A stretch of 64,000 bases of DNA from Desulfobacula sp. (GCA_023701135.1 JAMPXP010000011.1:1-64000), one strand, 5' to 3'; counted from the first letter of the stretch, positions 1-10,643 are shown. Made by a program: numbers and translations. Notes: generated by a model from the letters alone, not told the origin.

Positions 1-636
1 CTCCAGTGCCGGGGTCTTGGCATGAAGGTCTTTGCCTATGACGAAAACGCCAACCCCGTCATCGGCAAACAGGGCGAACTGGTCTGCACGGCCCCCTTCC
101 CCTCCATGCCCATCTATTTCTGGGGGGACGCCGACGGCTCCAAATACCGCTCCGCCTATTTTGACGAATACCCCAATGTCTGGACCCACGGGGATTTTAT
201 CATGGTCACGGAAAGGGGCGGGGTCATCATGTACGGCCGGTCCGACGCCACTCTCAACCCCGGCGGGGTCCGCATCGGCACAGCCGAGATTTACCGCCGC
301 CTCGACGCCATGCCCGAGCTGGAAGACTCCGTGGTGGTGGGCCAGCCCTGGAACAACGATGTGAGGGTCATCCTCTTTGTAAAACTGGCCCCGGGCTATG
401 AACTGGATGAGGCCCTCAAGAAAAAAATCATGGCCGACATCAGGCTCAATGCCTCTCCCCGCCATGTCCCGGCCAAGATCATCCAATGCCCGGATGTTCC
501 CTATACCCTCAACATGAAAAAGGTGGAACTGGCCGTGAAAAAAATGATCGAAGGCAAAGAGGTCAAAAACAAGGACGCCCTGAAGAATCCCGAAGCCCTG
601 GATTTCTTCGGCAGTATCCCGGAACTGAAAGCGTAA
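1..636 (+). CDS. Acetoacetyl-CoA synthetase-like AMP-dependent ligase, C-terminal part
   Basis: The reading frame is open from base 1 and ends at TAA 634-636, so only the last 211 residues of a protein of roughly 650 are present. The ATG at 22 is internal, because the residues before it (LQCRGLGM) already match the family. The fragment carries the C-terminal adenylate-forming subdomain: a WTHGDF stretch, the hinge-type YGRSDATLNPGGVRIG block, and SPRHVPAKI followed by a lysine-containing NMKKVE segment that would hold the adenylation lysine. The family activates acetoacetate (or a similar short acid) to its CoA thioester with ATP. This resembles acetoacetate-CoA ligase more than acetyl-CoA synthetase, but the N-terminal half that would settle the substrate lies outside the window. 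Confidence 0.8.
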   Translation, partial: LQCRGLGMKVFAYDENANPVIGKQGELVCTAPFPSMPIYFWGDADGSKYRSAYFDEYPNVWTHGDFIMVTERGGVIMYGRSDATLNPGGVRIGTAEIYRRLDAMPELEDSVVVGQPWNNDVRVILFVKLAPGYELDEALKKKIMADIRLNASPRHVPAKIIQCPDVPYTLNMKKVELAVKKMIEGKEVKNKDALKNPEALDFFGSIPELKA

Positions 637-655
637 GCCCGCCCACATAACCCTC

Positions 656-682
656 TCCCCCGGCGGCCATGCCGCCGGGGGA
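656..682 (+). terminator. Strong GC hairpin after the ligase gene
   Basis: A perfect 11-bp GC stem (657-667 with 671-681, plus a T-A closing pair) encloses a CAT loop, 20 bases after the ligase stop codon. Only a short T run follows, so it may be a weak intrinsic terminator or a 3' end-stabilising hairpin. Confidence 0.55.
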
Positions 683-831
683 AGGGCCTTCGAATACACC
701 GAGTTACCGCGAAAAACTGCTCGACTATTTTCTTTACAATGATCCCATATCCTGGTAGTAATTTTATGAGGAAAAAGGATTCACTTTAGCCTGCAACCCG
801 TATTTAAAACCGAATCAGAGTCTCTGGACAA

Positions 832-3111
832 ATGGTTGATCCCCCGAAAGACAATTTGAACCTGCCATCGGCAGGAATCAAGATCATCAGCATCGGTTTG
901 ATTTTTGGTCTGGGATTCCTCTATTTCTCAGGTTATATGGCCTATCGATTTATGGGGGAAACCAGGGCTCAAAGACTGGATCACCTGAAACAGACCGTTC
1001 AGATTGCACGAAATACCATCGAGCCGATATTGATCCGGTGCCGTTCCCGGGAAATATCGAAAACCGAGGCCCGGGACCAGATCCGCAACATCATTAGAAA
1101 AATGGTGTATACGGATCACACCGGCCAAAATTATATTTTCATGAGCGCTTATGACGGGACCATGCTGGTTCAACCTTTTGAACCTGACAATGAAATGCAA
1201 AACAAATGGGATCTGAAAGATTTCCATGGGGTTTATATCATAAGAGCGCTGGTGGATGCTGCAAAATCAGGAAAAGGATATGTCTCATACCATTATAAAA
1301 GACCTGGGCTGAATGATCCTGAAGAAAAAATATCCTTTGTCATTGGAATCCCGGAGCTGGACTGTTATATCGGCACAGGTCAGTACATGACCGATTTGCG
1401 CAAAAGCCAGAGGGCTTATATCAAAAACACGGTCCTTTTGTCCGCAGCTCTTTTGATCCTGCTCTTTGTGCTGGTGCGGTCATCAATGGGAGAAATCAGA
1501 AGGCAAAATCTCATGCTGCACCGCGAGAACGAATCTTTGAAAACTGCCGAAAAAGCACTTCGAAACAGTGAAAAAAAATATCGCGAATTACTGGAGCAGT
1601 CCCCCATAGGCCTCGCTTTAGCCCGGATGGATGGCCGGTTTGTATCCATTAATCCCGCCTATTCGAAAATAATCGGCTATTCAATGGAGGAGGCTTTAAA
1701 TCTTTCTTTCTGGGATATCACACCGGAAAAATATAATGCAATTGACCGGCAAATGATGGACCAGATTGCATCAGATGGAAAATACGGACCCTATGAAAAA
1801 GAATATGTCCATAAAGACGGACAGTTAGTACCGGTAAGGCTCAGCGGGATGGTTGTCGTCCGGGAGGACGAAAAATTTATCTGGTCCAGTGTCGAAGATA
1901 TAAGCGCACTGGTTAACGCGGAGAAAGAAAGAAACCGGCTGGAAGAAAAATTACGCCAATCACACAAGATGGAGGCGATAGGAGCCCTTGCCGGGGGCAT
2001 AGCACACGATTTTAACAACATCCTTTTCCCCATTCTGGGACATACAGAGATGCTGATGGCGGATGTTGATAAAGACAGCGAATTTCACAAGAGACTCAGG
2101 AAAATATACGACAGCAGTTTAAGAGCAAAAGATCTGGTCAAACAAATTCTGACCTTCTCCCGGCAGGAAAAAACCGAATATAAATTATTGAGGGTCCAAA
2201 GCATTATTAAGGAAGCATTAAAATTGCTTCGATCTTCAATGCCGGCGACAATCGACATCAAACAGAACATCCAAACGGACTGCAGCCCGGTCAAGGCTGA
2301 TCCCACACAAATTCACCAGATTATCATGAATCTGTCGGCAAATGCCTACCATGCCATGGAAAAAACAGGCGGTGAATTGAACGTCAGTCTGAAAGAAATC
2401 GAAATCGGAAGACATGACCGGCCAAACCCGGAATTAGAGCCAGGCTCCTATGTCTGTTTGACGGTTTCGGATCAGGGCGTGGGCATGGACAAGGATTTAA
2501 TCCAAAAAATTTTTGACCCGTTTTTTACGACCAAAGAAAAAGGGAAAGGGACAGGAATGGGACTCTCGGTTGTGCATGGAATCGTTAAAAACATGAAGGG
2601 GGCCATTCAGGTATCCACTGAGCCTGGCAAGGGAACCACATTCACTGTATATTTCCCATCGGAAAATATCTCCTTTACAGAACAACAGCATTACCAGGAA
2701 CAGGAGCCGGTCAGGGGCGGGAATGAATCTATTCTGCTGGTGGATGACGAAAATTATATTATCGAGATGGAAGGAGCGATGCTGGAGCGGATGGGATATA
2801 CAGTCTCTTCATGGTCCAGCAGCGTTGAAGCCCTTGAAGCTTTTCGGGCCAACCCGGACCAATTTGATCTGGTCATAACCGACATGGCCATGCCCAAATT
2901 ATCCGGCCATCAATTGGCAGCAGATTTGATCAAAATCCGCCCTGACATACCCGTACTGCTGTTAACCGGGTTTAGTGAAATGATGTCTGAAGAGCAGGCT
3001 GCATTGTGCGGCATTAAGGGGTTTTTACTCAAACCGGTTATCATGAGGGATCTTGCCCGAAAAGTGCGCGAACTGCTTGACGCCACTGGTGTCCAGCCAG
3101 GGAAACAATAG
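832..3111 (+). CDS. Hybrid sensor histidine kinase: Cache-PAS-HisKA-HATPase-receiver
   Basis: This 759-residue inner-membrane sensor kinase is predicted to autophosphorylate and pass phosphate to its own C-terminal receiver. Membrane segments lie near residues 15-37 and 196-214. The periplasmic part between them resembles a single Cache domain (YTDHTGQNYIF, then a GTGQY ending), which usually binds small organic ligands. A PAS domain covers about 245-360. The H-box ALAGGIAHDFNN puts the phospho-accepting histidine at 392. The ATP-binding part has GVGMD and GTGMGLSVVHGIV, and a receiver with the DMAMP acceptor aspartate covers about 635-755. No DNA-binding output domain is present and no partner regulator sits next to it. 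The ATG at 832 has no clear ribosome site, so the start is moderately certain. The ligand is unknown. Confidence 0.88.
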   Translation: MVDPPKDNLNLPSAGIKIISIGLIFGLGFLYFSGYMAYRFMGETRAQRLDHLKQTVQIARNTIEPILIRCRSREISKTEARDQIRNIIRKMVYTDHTGQNYIFMSAYDGTMLVQPFEPDNEMQNKWDLKDFHGVYIIRALVDAAKSGKGYVSYHYKRPGLNDPEEKISFVIGIPELDCYIGTGQYMTDLRKSQRAYIKNTVLLSAALLILLFVLVRSSMGEIRRQNLMLHRENESLKTAEKALRNSEKKYRELLEQSPIGLALARMDGRFVSINPAYSKIIGYSMEEALNLSFWDITPEKYNAIDRQMMDQIASDGKYGPYEKEYVHKDGQLVPVRLSGMVVVREDEKFIWSSVEDISALVNAEKERNRLEEKLRQSHKMEAIGALAGGIAHDFNNILFPILGHTEMLMADVDKDSEFHKRLRKIYDSSLRAKDLVKQILTFSRQEKTEYKLLRVQSIIKEALKLLRSSMPATIDIKQNIQTDCSPVKADPTQIHQIIMNLSANAYHAMEKTGGELNVSLKEIEIGRHDRPNPELEPGSYVCLTVSDQGVGMDKDLIQKIFDPFFTTKEKGKGTGMGLSVVHGIVKNMKGAIQVSTEPGKGTTFTVYFPSENISFTEQQHYQEQEPVRGGNESILLVDDENYIIEMEGAMLERMGYTVSSWSSSVEALEAFRANPDQFDLVITDMAMPKLSGHQLAADLIKIRPDIPVLLLTGFSEMMSEEQAALCGIKGFLLKPVIMRDLARKVRELLDATGVQPGKQ

Positions 3112-3273
3112 CCGGATGCCATGGGTCCCGGTCTTGTCTCTGGAAGCAATACAGCTATTTCGGCCGAAACATGGAGACCCATTTTAAAAATAATGCTATT
3201 TGTCTTGTTGAAGCGCTTTTCAAAAAAAAACAAAGGATGAGCGCTCTGGATGATAAATGCAAAGGAGGTAATC

Positions 3274-3990
3274 ATGGAAAAACAGGATACAAAAAATCCC
3301 TTAACTTCGGTGGATCGCAGGGGATTTCTCATTGCGTCGGCAGGCGCCCTGACCTGGCTTGCCACGGGCGGGGTTTTCAATACCGCTCTGGCAGACCAGC
3401 CCCATTTGCTGCCCCCTCTCCCCTATCCTGAAAACGCATTGGACCCTGTCATCACCGCCAGAACCATGGGGTTCCATTTTGGCAAACATCATCAGGGGTA
3501 TGTGAGCAACCTGAATAACCTCATCACAGGAACGGAATATGAGGGCCTGGCCCTGGAGAAAATTATTGCCGCCACTGCCGGCCGGCCGGAAAAAGGGGCC
3601 ATCTTCAACAATGCCGCACAGATATGGAACCATAGCTTTTACTGGCAAAGCCTGACGCCCAAGGGTGGGGGCGAGCTGCCGGCAGCCCTGAAACAGAAAA
3701 TCGAAGCCTCTTTCGGCAGTGTGGACGCCTGCAAAAAAGAGTTTGGGGCGGCAGCCCTTTCACAGTTCGGAAGCGGCTGGGCCTGGCTCGTTATGGACGG
3801 TGGCACGCTCAAGATCGTAAAAACCGCCAATGCCGATCTGCCGTTAACCTCAGGCTTGAAACCGCTGCTGACCATTGATGTGTGGGAGCATGCCTATTAC
3901 CTGGATTACCAGAACCGGCGGGCCGACTATGTGACCGCTGTGCTCGACAAGTTGATCAACTGGGAATTTGCCCTTCAGAACATCGGATGA
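3274..3990 (+). CDS. Fe/Mn superoxide dismutase with Tat-type signal
   Basis: The product dismutates superoxide to oxygen and peroxide. The start is set at 3274, where AAAGGAGGT precedes ATG; an ATG 24 bases upstream in the same frame lacks such a site. The 238-residue product begins with a Tat-like leader, DRRGFLI at residues 14-20, a hydrophobic stretch, and a probable cleavage after ALA at residue 40. Export would place the enzyme in the periplasm. Metal ligands are visible as the first histidine of FHFGKHH (residue 68), the histidine in IWNHSFYW, and Asp and His in [11 protein letters not shown]. The family fold is complete. Iron and manganese use cannot be told apart by eye. It faces a convergent regulator gene with only 12 bases between them. 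Confidence 0.9.
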   Translation: MEKQDTKNPLTSVDRRGFLIASAGALTWLATGGVFNTALADQPHLLPPLPYPENALDPVITARTMGFHFGKHHQGYVSNLNNLITGTEYEGLALEKIIAATAGRPEKGAIFNNAAQIWNHSFYWQSLTPKGGGELPAALKQKIEASFGSVDACKKEFGAAALSQFGSGWAWLVMDGGTLKIVKTANADLPLTSGLKPLLTIDVWEHAYYLDYQNRRADYVTAVLDKLINWEFALQNIG

Positions 3991-4002
3991 TCATGACGGG
4001 AA

Positions 4003-6453
4003 TCAGTAATTGCCGATCTGAAATTCATGGGAACTGATAGAACCCCGTCCGTCATTGGTTTCCGCCACTTCCCGGATGCTGCACCGGGAATAGGGCTGAT
4101 GAAGGGTCAGGGAAGAATGGGCCGCCATCACCCGTGTTCCGGGTTCGATTTTTTTTGCAACCTTGAGTTCCGGCAGTGCTGTTTTTCTTAAAGAAAATAC
4201 GAGCAGCCGTTTTTTTTCATCGGAGAGTTCCAGGTTGTGGGTTTCAATTTTTTTCATGAGGGCTTGTTTCTCGGCGATTTCACGGATAATGGCATCCTGG
4301 CGATCAAATCCTTTGTTGATTTCTTTTCCGGCAGTATCCATATCATTTTTGATTTTCCTGGCCGCGGTCAGGAGTTTCTCGTCCGCGGTCATCCGGCCGG
4401 ATGTTTTCAAAGCATCCGTTTTCTCTTTAATGAGCTTCATCTCAAGCTGGGCCCGATCCTGAACATAGGCATATTTGGAAATAATGCCGTGAAGACTTCG
4501 GTCTTCCTCTTCCAATTGTGAGATTTCGGTTTCAAATTTCTGAATGGCTGTCTTGTTCATATGTATTTTTGAATCGATTTCATTCACCAAAAGGTTGATC
4601 TGTTCATCCACCCCAACGGTGAGGATTGAGGGTTTTGATTTTGGATTTCCGATGGTGCCTGCGCGGATCCCCAATTTTGCTGAAATGGTGGAATTGATGA
4701 TCAGGCCGCCGTCATTGATACAGGCCCCGCTTAAACATATTTTTGAATCAATGATCTCCTTTTGAACAATAAAATCACCAAAGGCGTTGATTTTTGAATT
4801 GCGAACAAATTTAGCCTGGACCGATCCCTTGACCTTGACCAGTTCGGTATCCACAATACCGAGAGAAACATTCAGGTCGCCAGTGATATCAATTTCAGCC
4901 CCACGAATTTCCTTGGCTGTCAAGGAAGCGCATTTTACTTTGAATCCCTCCTTAACCATTCCGTTGACAATGACGTTCCCGTCAAAATGAACATGGCCGG
5001 TTTCAAAGCCGAGATCTCCTTTAATCTGAAATTCCGGGTAGACGGAAATATTACCCAGAGCGTCCAGATGGGGCTGGCCCGATGTTGCCGCATAAATCCG
5101 GGTACCGTCTTCAGCCGGCCGTGATCCGGGTCCTGCTGAAAAAATCAGATCATCGGGCCTATCCATCAGGATCTGTTTTCCAAATACATCCATCCCGGGA
5201 GGGCCGTACTCAGGATTGATTTTTGCCGCCAGAAGCGTCCCCTCTTCTACATGGGGAATGTCTCCCCTGTCCCGGAAATCAATGCTCCCGTCTTCATTTA
5301 TTTTTCCTGCATGAAGATAATCAATGGGGAAATGATAGCGAATTTCAGCCTCTTTTAAACATTTATGGGCCTTCCCCTCTGCAATGACAAAGGGTCCATT
5401 TCCGGACCGGGCTTCAAAAAGCCAGGATTCAATATCATAATCCATTTTTATGCCGTAGGTGATGTTCTTCTCTTGGAGGAACGCCTTGACATGGGAGAGT
5501 TCAAGAAACCGCGAATCTGTCTTTTTGATGCTGAGGAAGGCTTTGATCCGGTCCGCGGACACGCTTAACTCAAAAATATCATCAAGGAGGATGTCCCTTG
5601 TCCCTTGATATGAAGAGGGGGCCGTCTTTTGACGGCTTTCAAGAAGCGCATAGAAAAGAGGCAATACCTTATCCACCAGATCCTTATGGTCCTCATTCAA
5701 AGGGGTTGATTCAAATACCGTCTTGTATAACACCGGGGCAAGGATAATCCCGGCAGAAGAAGCCATGTCTTCAAGCATGCGTTTGATTCTATCCTTGATG
5801 GCTAAAAATTCTAATACAAAGTTATCCGTAGAAAAGGAGAGGGCCCGGGCTGCCAAAACATCTTCCAACAGAACGGGTTTGTAGTCATGGGACGATAGAT
5901 CCAGGAAACGAAGCCGGGTTTCAAGAAGCCGGATTTCTTTATTTTTTTGCTCAAGCCGGGACGAATATAAAAGGCTTTTTTTCTTATAGTTCACCGCCAG
6001 TTGGGTCAATTGCCGGTTCTGACGCCGGGTCAGACGTTTAAAATTCTCTTGTTTTTGAAACATGGTATACTGGTGGCAGCATCGATTCACCTGGAACAGA
6101 AGATCCTCATCATTAAAGGGAATCGTCAGACAGGAATGAATTCCTACAAAATTAACGGTATGGATCAGGGATTGGGGATCAGAAAAATCGACAATTAAAA
6201 TTTTCTGCGTATGGGGTGAGAGATCGCTCACCTTTTTCAGAATTTCATCTCCTTTCATCTTGGGCATCATATAGTCGGAAATGACGACACTGTAAGGAGA
6301 CGGTCCGGAACGCTCAAGGTCGTCCAGCGCTTCGTGGGATAACCGATACGCGTTCACCCGGTATCCGTTTCCAGATAAAACAGCTTTCATCCGCGTATTC
6401 AGGTCAGCGTCGGATTCGACCACAAGAATTTTATGCTGTTGATCTTCTGGAAT
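4003..6453 (-). CDS. Receiver domain fused to FapA/DUF342 protein, probable ATT start
   Basis: The protein of about 816 residues joins an N-terminal response-regulator receiver (about 5-125, acceptor in SDYMMPKMKGDE) to a coiled coil, a middle region and a FapA (DUF342) domain. The FapA part shows DGSIDFRDRG and GPPGMDVFGK, then a right-handed repeat-like stretch rich in short beta units, and a C-terminal coiled coil. Its function is unknown in general; FapA-like domains occur in envelope-associated proteins. The first ordinary start (GTG at 6423) would cut off the first receiver strand HKILVV. A perfect AAAGGAG (6459-6465) stands five bases before ATT at 6451-6453, which restores that strand, so an ATT start like that of infC is favoured. 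It follows the stand-alone regulator by 26 bases, in one operon. Confidence 0.8.
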   Translation of the reverse strand: MPEDQQHKILVVESDADLNTRMKAVLSGNGYRVNAYRLSHEALDDLERSGPSPYSVVISDYMMPKMKGDEILKKVSDLSPHTQKILIVDFSDPQSLIHTVNFVGIHSCLTIPFNDEDLLFQVNRCCHQYTMFQKQENFKRLTRRQNRQLTQLAVNYKKKSLLYSSRLEQKNKEIRLLETRLRFLDLSSHDYKPVLLEDVLAARALSFSTDNFVLEFLAIKDRIKRMLEDMASSAGIILAPVLYKTVFESTPLNEDHKDLVDKVLPLFYALLESRQKTAPSSYQGTRDILLDDIFELSVSADRIKAFLSIKKTDSRFLELSHVKAFLQEKNITYGIKMDYDIESWLFEARSGNGPFVIAEGKAHKCLKEAEIRYHFPIDYLHAGKINEDGSIDFRDRGDIPHVEEGTLLAAKINPEYGPPGMDVFGKQILMDRPDDLIFSAGPGSRPAEDGTRIYAATSGQPHLDALGNISVYPEFQIKGDLGFETGHVHFDGNVIVNGMVKEGFKVKCASLTAKEIRGAEIDITGDLNVSLGIVDTELVKVKGSVQAKFVRNSKINAFGDFIVQKEIIDSKICLSGACINDGGLIINSTISAKLGIRAGTIGNPKSKPSILTVGVDEQINLLVNEIDSKIHMNKTAIQKFETEISQLEEEDRSLHGIISKYAYVQDRAQLEMKLIKEKTDALKTSGRMTADEKLLTAARKIKNDMDTAGKEINKGFDRQDAIIREIAEKQALMKKIETHNLELSDEKKRLLVFSLRKTALPELKVAKKIEPGTRVMAAHSSLTLHQPYSRCSIREVAETNDGRGSISSHEFQIGNY

Positions 6454-6479
6454 GGCGGCTCCTTTCGGTTTCCATTTGT

Positions 6480-7205
6480 TTATTCTTTCAAAAGGGCTTG
6501 GGGCATCTCAACCCCTTTTCTGGAAGCCAGTTCCTGAAATTCCTGAAATATCTTCCCGGCAACGGCCCTATAAAATGCATTCAATTGCTCTTCCCCAAAC
6601 ATGCCCTTTTCTTTCAGGATATCTTTAATTTCATCCATATAGTCCCTGTCTTGAGAACCTCTTTCAAGGCGGTCCGCCAACCGGGCAATGTGTTTATTTT
6701 TCTGAAGAAGCGTTTCCTGGTATTCCTCATCTTTTTTTTTCAGCGCGGTATTTAAGGCATACAGTTTGGTATTCTGTTTTTTTGCAAGGGAGAGTAGCCG
6801 GAGGTTTTCCATGACCCGTTCATACTGTCCAAGTCCTTCCTTAATCGCCTCGACCAGTTCTTTATTGTCCCAGGGTTTTATAATATAGCGATGGATAGCC
6901 CCTCTATTGACCGCATCGCTCACGGTCACCATATCGGCATAGCCTGTGATGAGAAAACGAAGGGTATGGGGTGAAATCTCGCCGGCTTTCTCAAGAAATA
7001 CCGGGCCGGTCATACCCGGCATTCTCTGATCTGAAAGAATCAGTGAAACAGGGGTGGACGTCTTTTCCATCCAGGCAAGGGCTTCATTCCCGGACGGCAT
7101 ATACACACATTTTACGCCCAGGCCTTTAACAATGCAGCCAAGGGCAAGGCCGATGGATTCTTCATCGTCCACAATCAATATGGTATGGTCACATTTTTTT
7201 GGCAT
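6480..7205 (-). CDS. Response regulator with C-terminal coiled coil
   Basis: The 241-residue product has an N-terminal receiver (about 5-125) with paired acidic residues in ILIVDDEES, the acceptor aspartate in LSDQRMPGMTG, and the conserved lysine in YIIKPWDN, a sequence style typical of RpfG-like receivers. The remaining residues form a charged coiled coil (about 130-200) with a helical end and no HD-GYP, GGDEF or DNA-binding output. It probably works by protein contact, most likely with the receiver-FapA protein encoded immediately downstream. AGAGAG precedes its ATG. The upstream hybrid kinase on the same strand, 123 bases away, is a plausible phosphate source. Confidence 0.88.
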   Translation of the reverse strand: MPKKCDHTILIVDDEESIGLALGCIVKGLGVKCVYMPSGNEALAWMEKTSTPVSLILSDQRMPGMTGPVFLEKAGEISPHTLRFLITGYADMVTVSDAVNRGAIHRYIIKPWDNKELVEAIKEGLGQYERVMENLRLLSLAKKQNTKLYALNTALKKKDEEYQETLLQKNKHIARLADRLERGSQDRDYMDEIKDILKEKGMFGEEQLNAFYRAVAGKIFQEFQELASRKGVEMPQALLKE

Positions 7206-7328
7206 TTGCTCTCTAATACAGTTTGGTTATGGACCGGACTTCAGAAACGAGAAAACATGCTGAATGATTCTATCGCTTTTTTTTTCCTTTTTTCAAGGTT
7301 TTTCTCTGTTCAATTTCCTTGAATGTCT

Positions 7329-10139
7329 TCAATCCCGCGCGTCCAGGACCTCTCTGATTTTAGCAGCCATGTCTTTGTTGGAAAACGGTTTCTGGAGAAA
7401 ATGCACCCCCCTGTCCAGCACCCCCTGGTGGGCAATGACATCGGCCGTATACCCGGACATGAACAAAACCTTGATATCCGGATAAAAATTTTGTATTTGC
7501 CTGCTCAGATCCCGGCCGTTCATTTCCGGCATGACCACATCGGTGATGATCAAGTGAATATCCCCTTCATGGGTTTTTGCCGTTTCCATGGCCTGGCCGG
7601 GAGTGGCTGCCGCCAGAACCGTGTAGCCCAGTTCCATAAGAATCCGTTTGCCCAGTTTGAGAATAGAGGCCTCGTCTTCAACGATAAGAACTGTTTCCCC
7701 TCGGCCCATCCGGATTTCAACAGCCTCTTTCGGTCGGATTTCCCCTGCTTCTCCGGTATAGCGCGGCAGGTAAATCCTGAAGGTCGTGCCTTTTTCCGGT
7801 TCGCTGTATACATTGATAAACCCGTTGTTCTGTTTGACAATGCCGTAAACGGTGGCAAGGCCCAGACCGGTTCCCTGACCCAGGCCCTTGGTGGTGAAAA
7901 AGGGCTCAAAAAGACGTTCGAGGGTCGGTTTGTCCATGCCGCAGCCGTCATCGCTCACCGCCAGCAGGACAAAATCCCCTGGAACGAATCCCGGGTGTTC
8001 GGCGCAATACGCATTGTCAAAGGAGATATTATCCGTTTCAATGGTGATCTTGCCCACACTGCGGATCGCATCCCGTGCATTGACACACAGATTGGCCAGA
8101 ACCTGATCAATCTGGGACGGGTCTGCCATCACCGGCCATAAACCGGATTCAGGGTTCCAGGAAAGGTCGATGTCTTCACCGATAAGCCGCCTGAGCATTT
8201 TGAGAGTGCTTTCCACCGCATCATTCACATTCAGATATTTGGGGTTGATGGTCTGTTTGCGGGCAAAGGCCAGCAATTGCCGGGTGATATCAGTGGATCT
8301 TTGGGCGGCTTTGAGAATCTGTTCCAGGTCATTGTGGATCGGATCGGAGGCAGTTGTCTGATTGATAAGCATCTGCGTATAGCTGATAATGATGGTGAGC
8401 ATATTGTTGAAATCATGGGCCACCCCACCGGCCAGCCGGCCCACGGATTCCATCTTCTGGGCCTGCTGGAACTGGGCTTCCAAAAGGATCTGTTCCGTAA
8501 TATCCCGGTTGACGGCCACATAATTGACAATGGCGCCGGAGGCGTTGCACACGGGAGAGATGGCGGCGTCTTCGGTATAGAAGCTGCCGTCTTTGCGCTT
8601 ATTGACCATCCGTCCTTTGAACGTATTTCCCTTGGAAAGGGTGGCCCGCAATTGATGGTAAAACGCCTCGTCCTGTCTACCGCTTTTCAGGATACGCGGA
8701 TTTTGGCCGATAACTTCCTGCCGGGTGTATCCACTCACCTTTTCAAAGGCCTGGTTGACATATTGAATAATTCCCTCCGGGCTGGTGATGATCACCATTT
8801 CACCACTCTGTTCAATGGCGGCCATGAGCATGTCGCGAACAGCTTCGGTCTGCCTGGATTCGGTGATGTCAAGGAATGTCGAATACACCTGGTAGGGTTC
8901 GTCCTCCCCTTCTTTGAACTGGGGTACGGAGTTCACAAGGATCCAGACATAATCATTATGCTTTGGATTAAATACTCCCTGAATGAAATCTTTTACAATC
9001 TTTTTGGTTTTAAGCGCCACCATGGCCGGATGCCGGTCACCGGGCAGCTCCTTTTTATTCTTATCAACCGCTTTCCATCTTGGATCTTTGGATGTCCGTC
9101 CCTTCATCTGATCCAGGCTCAAACCGAGTATGTGTTGAGCTGCCGGATTGGCGGTAAGGATTTCTCCGTCTGCATTTTGATAGACCACTCCCTGGGCCAT
9201 TGTTTCAAACAGGATGCGATATTCTTCTTCCTGCCGGCTCAATGCTTGTCTGGATCGTTTGATAATCTCATTCTGCCGATCAATGAGCCTGCCCATATGA
9301 CGCGATATGAATATTGCCGCAAGCCCCGTAAAAATCGCCATTAATACGGTCAAAGCAGCCGAGATTATAGCCGGATTGATTTTCAGCCATTCTATGAAAG
9401 AGCTGGCCGTAAGCCCTCCCAGCATAACCGACAGGATGGACAAAGGAACCATGAAGCGCAGCAAATAGGCCCGCGTAGAATTTTCCGCAAATATTCTCAT
9501 GGGAAAACCATCTCTTCGGGAAATTAGAATCCCCAGGGAAAGCAACAGAAATCCCAGGGCGGTGGTCAGCGCCATGGGAATCAGTGAGGTATATCCGTAT
9601 AGCAGGGGGCTTCCATGGAAATAGGCCAGGCAGAATACAAAACTGATGGTCAGAACCAGGACGGCCAGGCTGCCTCCGATATATTCGATCCGCTTGCCCG
9701 GGGGGCTTGGTCCCTGATGAAGGATGAGGCACCCCAGGGCCATTCCTGAAAGAAGAAAACAGATCCCCGTAACCGGAGACATCCTTCCGACAGGTATCCC
9801 GTCATGGAATGAGCTGACCGGCACAAGGGCCTGTTCAAAAACAAGGTCCATCCCCATCATATGCCCCGCCATCTCCATTAAACCGAAAAGAGATACCATG
9901 AAGGTCAGGACCGACAGAACAACCGTTCTTGTCCTGGAAAGAGGTTTTGTGTTCAAAGCCGGAAGAATCCCTCCCAGGATCAAGAAACCGATGGCTGTGG
10001 CTGGCGCCATTGGAATATAGTCTTTATGGATGCTTGCCAGCAGCTCCAAGCCGGGCAGATAGCCCAGAAGGCCCATGACGGACAATATGATGACGCCTAG
10101 GGCGCATAAATTAAATGAAATTTTGGATACGGATTTCAT
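7329..10139 (-). CDS. Multi-TM hybrid histidine kinase with two PAS domains and receiver
   Basis: This 936-residue inner-membrane hybrid kinase starts with about eight hydrophobic segments over the first 280 residues, arranged like an integral membrane sensor rather than a periplasmic one. Two PAS domains follow (about 310-430 and 440-555; the second has [16 protein letters not shown] and a PAC-like [10 protein letters not shown]). The H-box [10 protein letters not shown], an ATPase domain with DDGCGMD and [13 protein letters not shown], and a C-terminal receiver with [14 protein letters not shown] complete it. It may signal to the nearby regulator pair at 4003-7205, which is on the same strand; this is inferred from position only. 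The input signal cannot be read from the sequence. Confidence 0.88.
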   Translation of the reverse strand: MKSVSKISFNLCALGVIILSVMGLLGYLPGLELLASIHKDYIPMAPATAIGFLILGGILPALNTKPLSRTRTVVLSVLTFMVSLFGLMEMAGHMMGMDLVFEQALVPVSSFHDGIPVGRMSPVTGICFLLSGMALGCLILHQGPSPPGKRIEYIGGSLAVLVLTISFVFCLAYFHGSPLLYGYTSLIPMALTTALGFLLLSLGILISRRDGFPMRIFAENSTRAYLLRFMVPLSILSVMLGGLTASSFIEWLKINPAIISAALTVLMAIFTGLAAIFISRHMGRLIDRQNEIIKRSRQALSRQEEEYRILFETMAQGVVYQNADGEILTANPAAQHILGLSLDQMKGRTSKDPRWKAVDKNKKELPGDRHPAMVALKTKKIVKDFIQGVFNPKHNDYVWILVNSVPQFKEGEDEPYQVYSTFLDITESRQTEAVRDMLMAAIEQSGEMVIITSPEGIIQYVNQAFEKVSGYTRQEVIGQNPRILKSGRQDEAFYHQLRATLSKGNTFKGRMVNKRKDGSFYTEDAAISPVCNASGAIVNYVAVNRDITEQILLEAQFQQAQKMESVGRLAGGVAHDFNNMLTIIISYTQMLINQTTASDPIHNDLEQILKAAQRSTDITRQLLAFARKQTINPKYLNVNDAVESTLKMLRRLIGEDIDLSWNPESGLWPVMADPSQIDQVLANLCVNARDAIRSVGKITIETDNISFDNAYCAEHPGFVPGDFVLLAVSDDGCGMDKPTLERLFEPFFTTKGLGQGTGLGLATVYGIVKQNNGFINVYSEPEKGTTFRIYLPRYTGEAGEIRPKEAVEIRMGRGETVLIVEDEASILKLGKRILMELGYTVLAAATPGQAMETAKTHEGDIHLIITDVVMPEMNGRDLSRQIQNFYPDIKVLFMSGYTADVIAHQGVLDRGVHFLQKPFSNKDMAAKIREVLDARD

Positions 10140-10210
10140 TGGGTCCCCTATTTCAGGACATCGTTAACTGTCTACTATATCGCAGGAGGGCATCATTTGC
10201 AATCGTGTCC

Positions 10211-10287
<77 letters not shown>

Positions 10288-10343
10288 ACAGGTCCGTGAA
10301 GCGACTATTAGATACCATAATGAAACCCATTCCGCAATGGGTT

Positions 10344-10643
10344 TCATATTTTCAAGATCATGAACACATATTCGCCCTTATTAAAATCAACGGTCAGGTT
10401 TGCACCCCTTCCTTCTGCATATCTGATCCAGAAGGGCCGGTCCGGAACGCCGCATTCATAATTGGGGTAGAATTCCCCTGTCTTTCCGTTCTTCCATGAC
10501 AGGATCATGGGATGGCCGCACCGTTCAAAGGCTTTTTCCTTGGCCATCTGCCTGGCCTGGGAAAAATCAAAGGCAGGATCATGGATATCAATATTCAGGA
10601 CTTCTTTTGTTTTGTCCGGGTTTATTTCAAATATCTGGGTCAT
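10344..10643 (-). CDS. Small AF1514/DUF5619-like protein
   Basis: This 99-residue soluble protein resembles the AF1514 family of small proteins of unknown function, named after an Archaeoglobus protein. Seen in the sequence: an N-terminal strand, a helix with DFSQARQMAKEKAFE, a Cys-Gly-His (CGHP), a second cysteine in YECGVPDRPFW, and a C-terminal strand pair. GAGGTGAC precedes the ATG, which is good support for translation. It stands alone between tRNA-Arg and the divergent mtgA. The two cysteines and a histidine could bind a metal, but nothing proves that. Family assignment is from memory of the pattern. Confidence 0.7.
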   Translation of the reverse strand: MTQIFEINPDKTKEVLNIDIHDPAFDFSQARQMAKEKAFERCGHPMILSWKNGKTGEFYPNYECGVPDRPFWIRYAEGRGANLTVDFNKGEYVFMILKI

